This document shows positions 30,654 to 40,358 of a DNA stretch of 64,000 nt, piece by piece. The translations under genes were made by a program, and so were the position numbers. Each line of letters begins with the position of its first letter. Position 1 is the first letter of the stretch. Below the pieces are notes generated by a model. It searched no databases. It saw only the letters and a program-made list of their open reading frames with translations, and was not told where the DNA came from. Origin of the DNA: Novosphingobium sp. (GTDB taxonomy: Bacteria > Pseudomonadota > Alphaproteobacteria > Sphingomonadales > Sphingomonadaceae); assembly GCA_026400375.1 (NCBI GenBank), contig JAPLPG010000239.1, positions 1-64,000 on the forward strand, in the 5' to 3' direction.

Positions 30654-30920
30654 CTGACGCTGTAATGACTCGGCAGGAAATCTTCGCTATGGCAGGCGGC
30701 ATGCCGTACCGGTCCAATCCCACACGAACCACTACCCCCGTGCGGCGGGGGCGGTTGCTGCCGGGCTGAGCCTGGCTGCGATGCCGCCGCCCGGTTCGGG
30801 CGGATGAGCGCATCGCCCCCGAACTGGCCGATTTCCCGATGCGCGCCCTTCCGGTGTCGCCGTTCCTGTGGCAAGGCACCGGCGCAATCGCGTCAGCCAG
30901 ACGCCATCAGAGAGTGCCCG

Positions 30921-32912
30921 ATGTCCGAACTGCTGAAGATCACCTTGCCCGATGGTTCCGTGCGTGAAGTTGCGCCCGGCACCACTCCGGCCGACATTGC
31001 CGCCGCGATCGGCCCCGGCCTTGCCAAGGCGGCGCTGGCGGCGCGGGTCGATGGCGAACTGGTGGATCTTTCGAAGCCCTTTGCCGCCGACGCACAACTG
31101 GCGCTGGTGACCGCCAAGGATGAGGCCGATGCGCTGGAACTGGCCCGGCACGACTTTGCCCACATTCTGGCCGAAGCCGTTCAGGCGCTGTTCCCGGGCA
31201 CGCAGATCACCTTTGGCCCCAGCACGGACGACGGTTTCTATTACGATTTCGCGCCCGCCGAACGCCCGTTCACCGAAGAAGACCTGCCGGCGATAGAGGC
31301 GCAGATGCGCAAGATCATCGGCGCGAACAAGCCGCTGCGCCGCGAGGTGTGGAGCCGCGAGCAGCTGATTTCGCGCTGGAAGCAGCAGGGTGAGAGCTTC
31401 AAGGCGGAATGGGCGGCGGAACTTCCCGGTGACGAGCCGCTGACGGTGTACTGGTCGGGCGACGACTGGCTCGACATGTGCCGCGGGCCGCATCTGCCCT
31501 CTACCGGCAAGCTCGATCCCGCCGCATTCAAGCTGATGCGTGTCGCGGGTGCCTATTGGCGCGGCGACCAGAACAACGCGATGCTGAGCCGCATCTACGG
31601 CACCGGCTGGCTCAACAAGAAGCAGCTGGATGCGCACCTGACGCGGCTGGAAGAAGCGGCCAAGCGCGACCACCGTAAGCTGGGCGGCGAAATGGACTTG
31701 TTCCATCTGCAGGCCGAAGCCCATGGCAGCGTGTTCTGGCATCCCAAGGGCTATGTCATCTGGCGCGAGCTGGAAGCCTACATGCGCCGCGCCATCGACG
31801 GCGCGGGCTACCGCGAGGTGAAGACCCCGCAAGTGATGGACGCGCGCCAGTGGGAGCAGTCCGGCCACTGGGGCAAGTATCGCGAAAACATGTTCGTGAT
31901 CCCCGATGAAGTGCCCAACGTGGACGACGAAGGCCCGGTCATCAGCGGCGAGGCCGACTGGATGGCCTTGAAGCCGATGAACTGCCCGGCGCACGTCCTG
32001 ATCTTCCGGCAGGGGCTGAAGAGCTATCGCGATCTGCCGCTGCGCCTGTACGAGAACGGCTGCTGCCATCGCAACGAACCGCATGGCGCGCTGCACGGGC
32101 TGATGCGCGTGCGCCAGTTCACGCAGGACGATGCGCACATCTTCTGCCGCGAAGACCAGATCGTGGACGAAGTGCAGGCCTTCTGCGAACTGGCCGACCG
32201 CATCTACAAGCACTTCGGGTTTACCTATTCGATCAAGCTGGCACTGCGCCCCGAAAAGCGGTTCGGCAGCGAAGAGATGTGGGACAAGGCCGAGAGCGAA
32301 TTGCGCGCGGCCGTGGTGCGCGCCGGCCTTGCGACCGAGGAATACGGCTGGGAGGAACTGCCCGGTGAAGGCGCGTTCTATGCGCCCAAGCTGGAATGGC
32401 ACCTGACCGACGCGATCGGCCGCACCTGGCAGGTCGGCACGATCCAGTCCGACCGTGTCCTGCCCGAGCGGCTCGATGCAAATTACGTGGCAGAGGACGG
32501 CGACAAGCATCGCCCGGTGATGCTGCACCGCGCGATCTTCGGCAGCTACGAACGTTTCATCGGCATCCTGATAGAGCATTTTGCCGGGCGTCTGCCGGTG
32601 TGGCTCGCCCCGGTGCAGGCGGTGGTGGCAACCATCGTTTCGGACGCGGACGACTATGCCAGTGACGCGCTGGCACGGCTGAAGGCTGCGGGCATCCGCG
32701 CGACGAGCGATCTGCGCAACGAGAAGATCAACTACAAGGTGCGCGAGCATTCGCTGCAGAAGGTCCCGTACCTGCTGGTGGTGGGCAAGCGCGAGGCCGA
32801 GGAAGGCACCGTGGCGATCCGCATCCTGGGCGAGCAGCACCAGAAGGTGATGCCGCTGGACGAGGCGATTGCCCTGCTGCGGGGCGAGGCGCTGGCCCCG
32901 GATTTGCGGTAA
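30921..32912 (+). CDS. thrS: Threonyl-tRNA synthetase
   Basis: TGS domain N-terminus, DDGFYYDFAPAERPFTEEDLPAIE, MNCPAHVLIF, RNEPHGALHGLMRVRQFTQDDAHIF. Confidence 0.98.
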   Translation: MSELLKITLPDGSVREVAPGTTPADIAAAIGPGLAKAALAARVDGELVDLSKPFAADAQLALVTAKDEADALELARHDFAHILAEAVQALFPGTQITFGPSTDDGFYYDFAPAERPFTEEDLPAIEAQMRKIIGANKPLRREVWSREQLISRWKQQGESFKAEWAAELPGDEPLTVYWSGDDWLDMCRGPHLPSTGKLDPAAFKLMRVAGAYWRGDQNNAMLSRIYGTGWLNKKQLDAHLTRLEEAAKRDHRKLGGEMDLFHLQAEAHGSVFWHPKGYVIWRELEAYMRRAIDGAGYREVKTPQVMDARQWEQSGHWGKYRENMFVIPDEVPNVDDEGPVISGEADWMALKPMNCPAHVLIFRQGLKSYRDLPLRLYENGCCHRNEPHGALHGLMRVRQFTQDDAHIFCREDQIVDEVQAFCELADRIYKHFGFTYSIKLALRPEKRFGSEEMWDKAESELRAAVVRAGLATEEYGWEELPGEGAFYAPKLEWHLTDAIGRTWQVGTIQSDRVLPERLDANYVAEDGDKHRPVMLHRAIFGSYERFIGILIEHFAGRLPVWLAPVQAVVATIVSDADDYASDALARLKAAGIRATSDLRNEKINYKVREHSLQKVPYLLVVGKREAEEGTVAIRILGEQHQKVMPLDEAIALLRGEALAPDLR

Positions 32913-32922
32913 TGCGTCGCGG

Positions 32923-33005
32923 GCATGCTTCGACAAGCTCAGCATGAGCGGGGATAGTGGGTCTGAAATCCAAACCCGCTCGTCCTGAGCTTGTCGAAGG
33001 ACGCG
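32923..33005. repeat. Bipartite REP-type inverted pair, copy B
   Basis: CATGCTTCGACAAGCTCAGCATGAGCGGGG ... CCCGCTCGTCCTGAGCTTGTCGAAGGACGCG. Confidence 0.85.
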
Positions 33006-33017
33006 TGATGCGCCTTG

Positions 33018-33074
33018 CCGATGGTGCCCCTCCACCACCCTTCGGGCGGTCCCCCTCCCCGTATCGGGGAGGAT
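33018..33074. repeat. Intergenic repeat (GATGGTGCCCCTCCACCA family)
   Basis: GATGGTGCCCCTCCACCACCCTTCGGGCGGTCCCCCTCCCCGTATCGGGGAGGATGAT; related to 39156..39291. Confidence 0.75.
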
Positions 33075-33819
33075 GATGCTCGGCCTCCCTCTCCTCTCGC
33101 TTGGCCTGTGCGCGCTGGCCGCCTTCGTTGCCGCTTTCGTGCGCGGGCTGGCGGGGTTTGGCATGGCCATCCTGCTGGTGCCGCTGATCGGGCTAGTGAT
33201 CCCGCCGGGCGAGGCGGTGGTGGTTTCCAACATGCTGGCGCTGTTCATCGGGCTGGTCGGCGCGCGCAAGGTGTGGGCCGCGGGCGAGAAGAGCGCAGGC
33301 GTGATCGGCGGGGCGGCGATGCTGCTGACGCCGGTGGGCTTGCTGGCGCTGTTTGCCACGCCGCCGGAAGTGGCGCGAGTGCTGATCGCGCTGGTGGCCA
33401 TCACGGCGTTCGTGATGGTCCTGCTGCCCGCGCGGACCGGCCATGTGCCGGGATCGCTGGAAACCGGACTGACCGGCGCGGCGGCCGGGCTGCTGACGGG
33501 ATTTGCCGGAATGCCGGGGCCGCCGGTGGTGCCCTATTACTTGCGCCGCCCGATCCCGCGCGACGTGGCGCGGGCATCGATGCTGACGGTGTTCCTGCTG
33601 ACGTCGATTGCCAGCACCGCAGCGGCGCTGGCATTGGGGCTGGCGTCATGGCGCGATGCGCTGTTCGCGTTGCTGCTGTTCGGGCCGGTGCTGGCAGGCA
33701 ATTATCTGGGAGCCCTTGCCTTTGGCAAAGTGAGCGATCCGCTGTGGCGCGGGTTCGTGGGATTCCTGCTGGCGATGTCGGCGCTGATGGCGGTCTTGCG
33801 GCTGATAACGGCAAATTAA
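33073..33819 (+). CDS. TauE/SafE family sulfite exporter
   Basis: FVRGLAGFGMAILLVPLIGLVIPPGEAVVVSNMLALFIG; hydrophobic throughout. Confidence 0.88.
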   Translation: MMLGLPLLSLGLCALAAFVAAFVRGLAGFGMAILLVPLIGLVIPPGEAVVVSNMLALFIGLVGARKVWAAGEKSAGVIGGAAMLLTPVGLLALFATPPEVARVLIALVAITAFVMVLLPARTGHVPGSLETGLTGAAAGLLTGFAGMPGPPVVPYYLRRPIPRDVARASMLTVFLLTSIASTAAALALGLASWRDALFALLLFGPVLAGNYLGALAFGKVSDPLWRGFVGFLLAMSALMAVLRLITAN

Positions 33820-33870
33820 GCGGTTTCCCTTAAGTCAGGCAGCGATTGGACGCTTGAGGGACCGATACGC

Positions 33871-34815
33871 ATGACCTTGCATTTCCGCGCTCTGGCCGCA
33901 CAGGCCGCCGAAGACAGCGCGATTTCCGCACAGGAAATCCTGGCGCTGCGCCGCGCTGCGTGGCCCGATGGCAAGATCGATCCCGAAGAGGCCGAGGCGA
34001 TCTTCATCCTCAATGACCAGATCGAAACGCCGACCCGCGAATGGTCGGATTTCTTCATCGAGGCGCTGGTGGAGTTCACTGTCAACGGCACCGAGCCGCG
34101 CGGCCATGTCTCGGAAGAAAACGCACGCTGGCTGATCGAGCGCGTTTCGCACGATGGCAAGGTTGAAAGCCTGACCGAGCTGGAACTGCTGGTCTGCGTG
34201 CTCGAAAAGGCGCTGTCTGCGCCCGATGCGCTGCGCCTGTTCGTGCTGCAGCAGATCGAACAGGAAGTGCTGACCGGCGAAGGACCGACGCGCTGTGGCG
34301 GCCGGTTGCAGGCAGGCGCGATTTCCGCCGCCGAATGCACGCTGATCCGCCGCACGATCTTTGCCGCGGGCGGGGATCGTCCGGCAGGGGTCAGCCAGCG
34401 CGAGGCCGAGATGCTGTTCCGCCTGAAAGATGCAACGCTGGGTGCGGACAATGCCCCGGCATGGGAGCGCCTGTTCGTGCAGGGCGTGGCCAATTATCTG
34501 CAAGGCTGGAATGGCACCGCCAGCGTGACGCGCGAACGCGCGGGCGAACTCGAAGCCTTCATGAACGACCGCAGCAGCAGCATGGGCCGCTTCTTCGGGC
34601 GCATGGCCCGGACCGACGCGAGCGGATTTGCCGACGCGCTTCGTGAAGTGGGTTTCGGGCGCAAGCAGCCTGAGCGTGACATTGCCGGTGAAGCGGCGCG
34701 CGATCACGCGGTCAGCGATGCCGAAAAGCTGTGGCTGGAAGCGCGGATCGATGCCGATGGGCAGATCGATCCGCTGGAAAAGGCGCTGCTGCGCTTTCTG
34801 GTGCAGGACGCCTGA
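33871..34815 (+). CDS. Hypothetical protein with TerB-like helical segments
   Basis: Repeated D-G-(K/Q)-I-D-P-x-E motifs: WPDGKIDPEEAEAIF and DADGQIDPLEKALLRF. Confidence 0.55.
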   Translation: MTLHFRALAAQAAEDSAISAQEILALRRAAWPDGKIDPEEAEAIFILNDQIETPTREWSDFFIEALVEFTVNGTEPRGHVSEENARWLIERVSHDGKVESLTELELLVCVLEKALSAPDALRLFVLQQIEQEVLTGEGPTRCGGRLQAGAISAAECTLIRRTIFAAGGDRPAGVSQREAEMLFRLKDATLGADNAPAWERLFVQGVANYLQGWNGTASVTRERAGELEAFMNDRSSSMGRFFGRMARTDASGFADALREVGFGRKQPERDIAGEAARDHAVSDAEKLWLEARIDADGQIDPLEKALLRFLVQDA

Positions 34816-34937
34816 TCTCAGGCCTCAGAAACCCACCCCCAACCCCTCCCGCATGCGGGAGGGGGGCGAGACCTTTTGCGCGCAGGGAGATTGGTTGCAG
34901 CGGGGTAGGTTTCCCAATCTAACAAAAAGCCGCTGTC

Positions 34938-36275
34938 TCAGGCGGTGGCGGGCGCGCCTTTCTTGGCAGGACGGTACTTTGCCCCATCGCTGGCAAATTC
35001 GGCATGCCCAAGCGTGCCAAGATAGCGCTTGAGGTTTGACGTCAGCCGCCGGTCGGCCAGCGCGCCGATCACCGGCAGCTTGTTTGCAGCGGTATAGGCG
35101 CGCATCCGCCCGACCACGTGGGCACCGACCGCCGCCGCGCGGGCCCGGTCCAGCGGCGTCACGCGCACGCCGAACTGGCGGGCGCGGGCTTCCTTGCCGT
35201 CACAGAAGTTCTGCAGGAAATAGAGCTTGGCGAAGCTCTTTTCGAACCGTTCGCGCAGCGCGCCCGCGGGGTTGGAAGTATCGCCCAGTTCCGCCTCCAG
35301 CGTGGCCTTGAGCAGTGCGCCGCATGTTGCCGGATCGAAGCCGCTGCGCAAGGTGAGCATGCGCGCATTCCAGAAATCGACGATGTCCTGCGGATTGTCG
35401 CCCAGCAGGTCCTGCGGCAGGCCCAGCAGGAAGCAGCGATAGCGCGACAGTTCAACCTGTGCGCGCTCATCGGCGTTGAAGGTCTTGCGGCCTTCCTTCA
35501 GTGCGCCCGCCGACAGGAAGAAATCGCCGATCAGGCCCGCGGGCATCTGGTCCACCTGCGGGATCGGGATGCCGAACACCTGCTGGTCCCAGCGCCCTTG
35601 GGACAGCACGTTGAAGCGCACCATCGAATGCATCAGCCGCACCATCGCGGCTGCCTTGAAGCCGGGGCCGTGGCGCTGCAGTGCGCCGGGCAGCGTGCTG
35701 GTGCCAAAGAAGGTGGCCGTTTCCTTGATGCGCCGTGCCGCCGTCTTGTGAGTCAGCGTGCCGGTCAGCGCCATGGGCAGGGCGGCGTACTTGTTCATGA
35801 ACGTGGCGATGAACCCGCCGCGGATGGCCCAGGGCGCGAAATTGGCCATGGCATTGCGTTGCAGCCGCGCCCCGCGCTCGATCAGGGCCATGTCCACCCA
35901 GGGCGGCGTGTCTTCCATCGCGCGGATGAAGCGCACCAGTTCGGATGGAGCATCGGGTTGCGCGTCAACGCCCTTGTCGCAGGCCGTGGCCAGCATTTCG
36001 ACAAGCGGGCGAAAGCCGTATTGCGGCATCAGCGCGGCATAGGGATCGGCCACGGTATCGCCAAGCATGGTGTAGAGCGCCATGCGGGCCATCAGATATT
36101 CATTGGCCAGCAGGCGCGGCGCATCGGCGGCAAAGCGGCCGCGCAGTTCGGAAAGATGGGGCTCGCCTGTCAGCAGGCGTTCTGGCCGGGCGGCAAGATC
36201 GATGCTGCCGTACATGGCCGGATTGTCGGTCCGTTGGCTGGCGACCTTGCGGCGCAGGTCATCAAGGCTGGGCAT
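34938..36275 (-). CDS. Oxygenase MpaB family / DUF2236-like protein
   Basis: GALQRHGPGFKAAAMVRLMHSMVRFNVL; conserved internal His/Arg helix. Confidence 0.7.
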   Translation of the reverse strand: MPSLDDLRRKVASQRTDNPAMYGSIDLAARPERLLTGEPHLSELRGRFAADAPRLLANEYLMARMALYTMLGDTVADPYAALMPQYGFRPLVEMLATACDKGVDAQPDAPSELVRFIRAMEDTPPWVDMALIERGARLQRNAMANFAPWAIRGGFIATFMNKYAALPMALTGTLTHKTAARRIKETATFFGTSTLPGALQRHGPGFKAAAMVRLMHSMVRFNVLSQGRWDQQVFGIPIPQVDQMPAGLIGDFFLSAGALKEGRKTFNADERAQVELSRYRCFLLGLPQDLLGDNPQDIVDFWNARMLTLRSGFDPATCGALLKATLEAELGDTSNPAGALRERFEKSFAKLYFLQNFCDGKEARARQFGVRVTPLDRARAAAVGAHVVGRMRAYTAANKLPVIGALADRRLTSNLKRYLGTLGHAEFASDGAKYRPAKKGAPATA

Positions 36276-36350
36276 CGCGCACCTCCGCTGGCTTGCCTGA
36301 CCGATCAAGCCTGCAATCGGGCGCGGTGACAAGCGCCCGTAGGTGCCGGT

Positions 36351-36716
36351 TCAGACGGTGAAGCTCTCACCACAGCCGCAGGCGCCCTTGGCATTGGGGT
36401 TCTGGAACACGAAACCGGCGGTGAAATCGTCCTCCTGCCAGTCCATCGTGCTGCCGATCAGATAAAGCACCGAGGCGCTGTCGATGAAGAACAGGCCGCC
36501 AGGGGTTTCGATCCTTTCGTCGAGCGGATCGGCCTGCGTCACATAATCGACCGAATAGGCGAGGCCCGAGCAGCCCCGGCGCGGGGTGGACAGCTTGACG
36601 CCGATGGCCTCTGCCGGGGCAGTTTCCATCAGGTGCGTCACGCGCGCCTCTGCACTCGGCGTCAGGATGACGGCGGCGGGGCGGGGGCGGCGGGTTTTCA
36701 CTTCAGTGGTGGTCAT
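36351..36716 (-). CDS. sufA: HesB/IscA-type iron-sulfur cluster assembly protein
   Basis: KLSTPRRGCSGLAYSVDYV and NPNAKGACGCGESF. Confidence 0.93.
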   Translation of the reverse strand: MTTTEVKTRRPRPAAVILTPSAEARVTHLMETAPAEAIGVKLSTPRRGCSGLAYSVDYVTQADPLDERIETPGGLFFIDSASVLYLIGSTMDWQEDDFTAGFVFQNPNAKGACGCGESFTV

Positions 36717-36739
36717 GGTGACACCTATATGGGGAGCGT

Positions 36740-37222
36740 TCAGAGCATTCCCAGTTCAAGCTTGGCCTCGTCGCTCAGCTTGGCCGGGTCCCATGCCGGG
36801 TCCCAGACAAGGTTCACTTCGGCATCGCGTACGCCGGGCACCGCAGATACGCGCAGTTCGACCTCGCCCGGCATCGTTTCAGCCACCGGGCAGTGCGGGG
36901 TCGTCAGCGTCATCGAGACGGTGACGTCGGCGTCGGGAGAGACTTCGACGCCATAGATCAGGCCGAGATCGTAGATGTTGACCGGGATTTCGGGATCGTA
37001 GATCTCCTTCAGCGCGGCAATCACGCCTTCGTAGATGTCGCCGCCTGGTTCGGAAGGCGAGGTTGCGGCCGGCCTGGCGGCGAGGAAGCCTTCGAGATAG
37101 TCGCGCTGTCGCCCGGTGTTTTCAGGCGTGGTGTCCTCGACCACGTCTTCCACGAAGGCGCGCTTGGGCGGGGCCACGGCCTCGACCTCTTCAACCGCGA
37201 ATTTGGGTTCGTTCTCGCTCAT
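36740..37222 (-). CDS. sufT: SUF system Fe-S assembly protein, DUF59/MIP18-like
   Basis: ALKEIYDPEIPVNIYDLGLIYGVEV...MTLTTPHCPVAETMPGEVELRVSAVPGV. Confidence 0.92.
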   Translation of the reverse strand: MSENEPKFAVEEVEAVAPPKRAFVEDVVEDTTPENTGRQRDYLEGFLAARPAATSPSEPGGDIYEGVIAALKEIYDPEIPVNIYDLGLIYGVEVSPDADVTVSMTLTTPHCPVAETMPGEVELRVSAVPGVRDAEVNLVWDPAWDPAKLSDEAKLELGML

Positions 37223-38430
37223 CCGAAGATCCTCTTGGTCCTCTCGATGCCGCGCACCAACGCGGCAATGTCGCTGTCATCGCTGTAGATGCCGAAGCTG
37301 GCGCGGGCCGTGGCGGGCAGGCCCAGATGCCCCATCAGGGGTTGGGCGCAGTGGTGCCCGGCGCGAATGGCCACGCCTTCCTCGTCCAGAATGGTGCCCA
37401 GATCGTGCGGGTGCACGCCTTCCATCGCAAAGCTCAGGATGCCGGCGCTGTCTTCCGGTCCGAACAGGCGGATGGAATTGAACGCCTGCAAGGCTTGACG
37501 CGCCTTGGCCACCAGTGCGGATTCGTGCGCGTGGATGCTGGCAAGGCCCTGCGCGGTTACGAAATCGGCCGCTGCGCCAAAGCCGATCGCCTCGACGATG
37601 GCAGGCGTCCCGGCCTCGAACCGCTGCGGCGCAGGGGCATAGGTGGTGCGTTCGAACGAAACCTTGTCGATCATCGCGCCGCCGCCTTGCCACGGCGGCA
37701 TGGCATCGAGGATGGCGGCCTTGGCCCAAAGCGCGCCGATGCCGGTGGGGCCATAGAGCTTGTGCGCGGAGAAGACGTAGAAATCGGCGTCGAGCGCCTT
37801 TACGTCCACCGTCAGCCGCGCGACCGACTGGCAGCCATCGAGCAGGATCTTCGCGCCGACTGCATGCGCCAGCGCCACGGCGCGCGGGGCATCGAGCACC
37901 GAGCCGAGCACGTTGGAGACATGCGCGAAGGCCACCAGCTTGTGCGCGGGCGTGAGCATGCGTTCAGCCGCATCGAGATCGATATGGCCATCAGCGGTGA
38001 TCGGACACACATCGATCTCCACCCCGGTGCGATCACGCAGCATCTGCCAGGGCACGATATTGGCGTGATGTTCCAGCGTGGAAATGAGGATGCGGTCACC
38101 GGCCTTGAGGTTTTCCTGCCCCCAGGTCTGCGCAACGAGATTGATCGCCTCGGTCGCGCCGCGAGTGAACACCAGTTCGTTTTCAGTGCCGCCGATCAGC
38201 GCGGCAACCTTGCGACGGGCAGCTTCGAAAGCCAGCGTCATGTCGGCCGAGCGGGCGTAGACGCCGCGATGGACCGTGGCGTAATCGCTGCCGAGCGCGC
38301 GCGTCATCGCATCGATCACCCCTTGCGGCTTCTGCGCGGTGGCGGCGGTATCGAGATAGTGCCAGCGGGTGCCGTCCGGGTTGATCAGGCCGGGCCATTC
38401 GGCCGTGCGGGCAAGCGTTTCGACCGTCAC
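37219..38430 (-). CDS. sufS: Cysteine desulfurase SufS
   Basis: YLDTAATAQKPQGVIDAM, VFTRGATEAINLVAQTWG, FYVFSAHKLYGPTGIGALW, IRAGHHCAQPLM; GTG start overlaps sufD stop. Confidence 0.95.
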   Translation of the reverse strand: MTVETLARTAEWPGLINPDGTRWHYLDTAATAQKPQGVIDAMTRALGSDYATVHRGVYARSADMTLAFEAARRKVAALIGGTENELVFTRGATEAINLVAQTWGQENLKAGDRILISTLEHHANIVPWQMLRDRTGVEIDVCPITADGHIDLDAAERMLTPAHKLVAFAHVSNVLGSVLDAPRAVALAHAVGAKILLDGCQSVARLTVDVKALDADFYVFSAHKLYGPTGIGALWAKAAILDAMPPWQGGGAMIDKVSFERTTYAPAPQRFEAGTPAIVEAIGFGAAADFVTAQGLASIHAHESALVAKARQALQAFNSIRLFGPEDSAGILSFAMEGVHPHDLGTILDEEGVAIRAGHHCAQPLMGHLGLPATARASFGIYSDDSDIAALVRGIERTKRIFG

Positions 38431-39155
38431 AGCATCGCCTCCAGCGCCTTGAGCGCGGTTTCGGTCAGCGCTTCTTCGTCCGCCGCGCCAACGAAAGCTT
38501 CGGCGATGAACGCCTGGAGCATCAGCTTCTTGGCCTCGGCCGGCGGCAGGCCGCGCTGGGCGAGGTAGAACAGGCTTTGCGGATCGAGTTCGCCGACAGC
38601 GCAGCCATGAGCGCACTTCACGTCGTCAGCATAGATTTCGAGTTCGGGGCGGGCATTGGCAGTGGCGGTGCGATCCAGCAGCATGGCACGGATCGATTGC
38701 GACCCGTCGGTGCCGATCGCCCCGCGCGCCACGGCAACCTTGCCGAGGTAGGTGCCGGTGGCATGGCCGCCAAGGACCGAGCGCACGACTTGCGTCGACA
38801 CCGCGTCAGGCTCGGCATGAGAGACTTGCGTGACGATCTCCACCGTCTGGTTGCCGCCGGCGATCTGCGCTGCGCCAAGGTGGAACCGCGCGGCCTTGCC
38901 CAAGGTTACAGTCACGGCGATGCGGCCATAGCCGGACCCCGCGTTCAGCACCCGCAGATCAAACTGTGCGCCCTCTTCCAGCGTGATCGAGATATCGCGC
39001 GCGGCGTCGTTCGCGCCATCGAGGATCACGGCGAGCGCGCCCTGTTCCCCCGCTGCGACGTGTAAGTCCTGCCCCGGCACCGGCCACAACGGTTCCAGCG
39101 CGGCAAGGTCGGCGTAGCGATAGGCCTCGTCCCGCCGGGTGGGGAGAGTGGTCAT
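38427..39155 (-). CDS. sufD: Fe-S cluster assembly protein SufD
   Basis: ARPELEIYADDVKCAHGCAVGELDPQSLFYLAQRGLPPAEAKKLMLQAF. Confidence 0.94.
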   Translation of the reverse strand: MTTLPTRRDEAYRYADLAALEPLWPVPGQDLHVAAGEQGALAVILDGANDAARDISITLEEGAQFDLRVLNAGSGYGRIAVTVTLGKAARFHLGAAQIAGGNQTVEIVTQVSHAEPDAVSTQVVRSVLGGHATGTYLGKVAVARGAIGTDGSQSIRAMLLDRTATANARPELEIYADDVKCAHGCAVGELDPQSLFYLAQRGLPPAEAKKLMLQAFIAEAFVGAADEEALTETALKALEAML

Positions 39156-39291
39156 AATTCCTCCCCGGCATGGGGAGGGGGACCAGCGAAGCTGGTGGAG
39201 GGGCACGCGCGGGCAGGGCGCGCCAAATCGATGGTGCCCCTCCACCATCCTGCGGATGGTCCCCCTCCCCCGAGGGGGAGGAACTGGTCGA
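39156..39291. repeat. Intergenic inverted repeat inside the suf operon
   Basis: ATTCCTCCCCGGCATGGGGAGGGGGACC...GGTGGAGGGGCA and TGCCCCTCCACCATCC...GGTCCCCCTCCCCCGAGGGGGAGGAA. Confidence 0.85.
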
Positions 39292-39297
39292 GCGTGG

Positions 39298-40044
39298 TCA
39301 TGCTGCAACCGCCTCGTAGCCATGCTCTTCGAGTTCCAGCGCCAGTTCGGGGCCGCCGCTGCGGACGATGCGGCCACCGGCCAGCACGTGAACGAAATCG
39401 GGCTTCACGTAATCGAGCAGGCGCTGGTAGTGGGTGATCAGCAGCACGGCCTTGTCGGGCTTGCGCATGATCGCGTTGATGCCTTCGCCGCAGATGCGCA
39501 GGGCATCGATGTCGAGACCGGAGTCGGTCTCGTCAAGGATGGCGATCTTGGGATCGAGAATGCCCATCTGGACCATTTCTGCGCGCTTCTTTTCGCCGCC
39601 CGAAAAGCCGACGTTCACCGGACGCTTGAGCATCTCCATGTCCATGCGCAGCAGCGCGGCCTTTTCCTTGGCAAGCTTGAGGAATTCGCCGCCCGAAAGC
39701 GGTGCCTCGCCCCGGCCCTTGCGCTGGGCATTGGCGGATTCGCGCAGGAACTGGACGAACGACACGCCGGGGATCTCGACCGGATACTGGAAGCCGAGGA
39801 ACAGGCCTGCGGCGGCGCGTTCGTGCGGTTCGAGTTCGAACAGGTCGGTGCCATCGAGCGTGGCCGTGCCGCCGGTCACGTCATAGCCGGGACGTCCGCC
39901 GAGAGTGTAGCCCAGCGTCGACTTGCCCGCGCCGTTCGGCCCCATGATCGCGTGGATTTCACCCGCATTTATGGTGAGCGACAGGCCCTTGAGGATCTGC
40001 TTGTCGGCGACGGTGGCGGAGAGGTTTTCGATTGTGAGCATCAT
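39298..40044 (-). CDS. sufC: Fe-S cluster assembly ATPase SufC
   Basis: IMGPNGAGKSTLGYTLGGRPGYDVTGG, FSGGEKKRAEMVQM, ILDETDSGLDIDAL. Confidence 0.97.
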   Translation of the reverse strand: MMLTIENLSATVADKQILKGLSLTINAGEIHAIMGPNGAGKSTLGYTLGGRPGYDVTGGTATLDGTDLFELEPHERAAAGLFLGFQYPVEIPGVSFVQFLRESANAQRKGRGEAPLSGGEFLKLAKEKAALLRMDMEMLKRPVNVGFSGGEKKRAEMVQMGILDPKIAILDETDSGLDIDALRICGEGINAIMRKPDKAVLLITHYQRLLDYVKPDFVHVLAGGRIVRSGGPELALELEEHGYEAVAA

Positions 40045-40358
40045 TCAACCCTTATTTTGGGCTTCTTAGGGATATTCGGCGGGTTCATTTTTCGTCTAAA
40101 CTCCGCGAGGTTCTTCTTCTCCTCTTCGGTTAGACGATTGCCTTTTTGACGGGTGACTCTGCGCCGCCATTGACCCCAATAAGCTCCAGCAACGTATGAA
40201 AAAGAAGCAGCAAGCAGGTCGCTAAATATCCACCAGCCTGCGACAAGTCCTGTTTGGTAGAGTGAAGCCGCGACACAAGAAACCAAGATCACGCAGATTG
40301 CCCGGTCCAGCCGAAACTGACCTAGTATCCCGCCTAAAAAGGCTAAAATCATCGACAT
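40041..40358 (-). CDS. Hypothetical small membrane protein within the suf operon
   Basis: Two to three TM segments and basic C-terminus; overlaps sufC start. Confidence 0.7.
   Translation of the reverse strand: MSMILAFLGGILGQFRLDRAICVILVSCVAASLYQTGLVAGWWIFSDLLAASFSYVAGAYWGQWRRRVTRQKGNRLTEEEKKNLAEFRRKMNPPNIPKKPKIRVE

Noticed and set aside
30732-33404. 890-aa minus-strand ORF antisense to thrS
   Set aside because: High-GC antisense artefact; thrS on the plus strand is unmistakable and the antisense translation is His/Arg/Gln-rich low-complexity.
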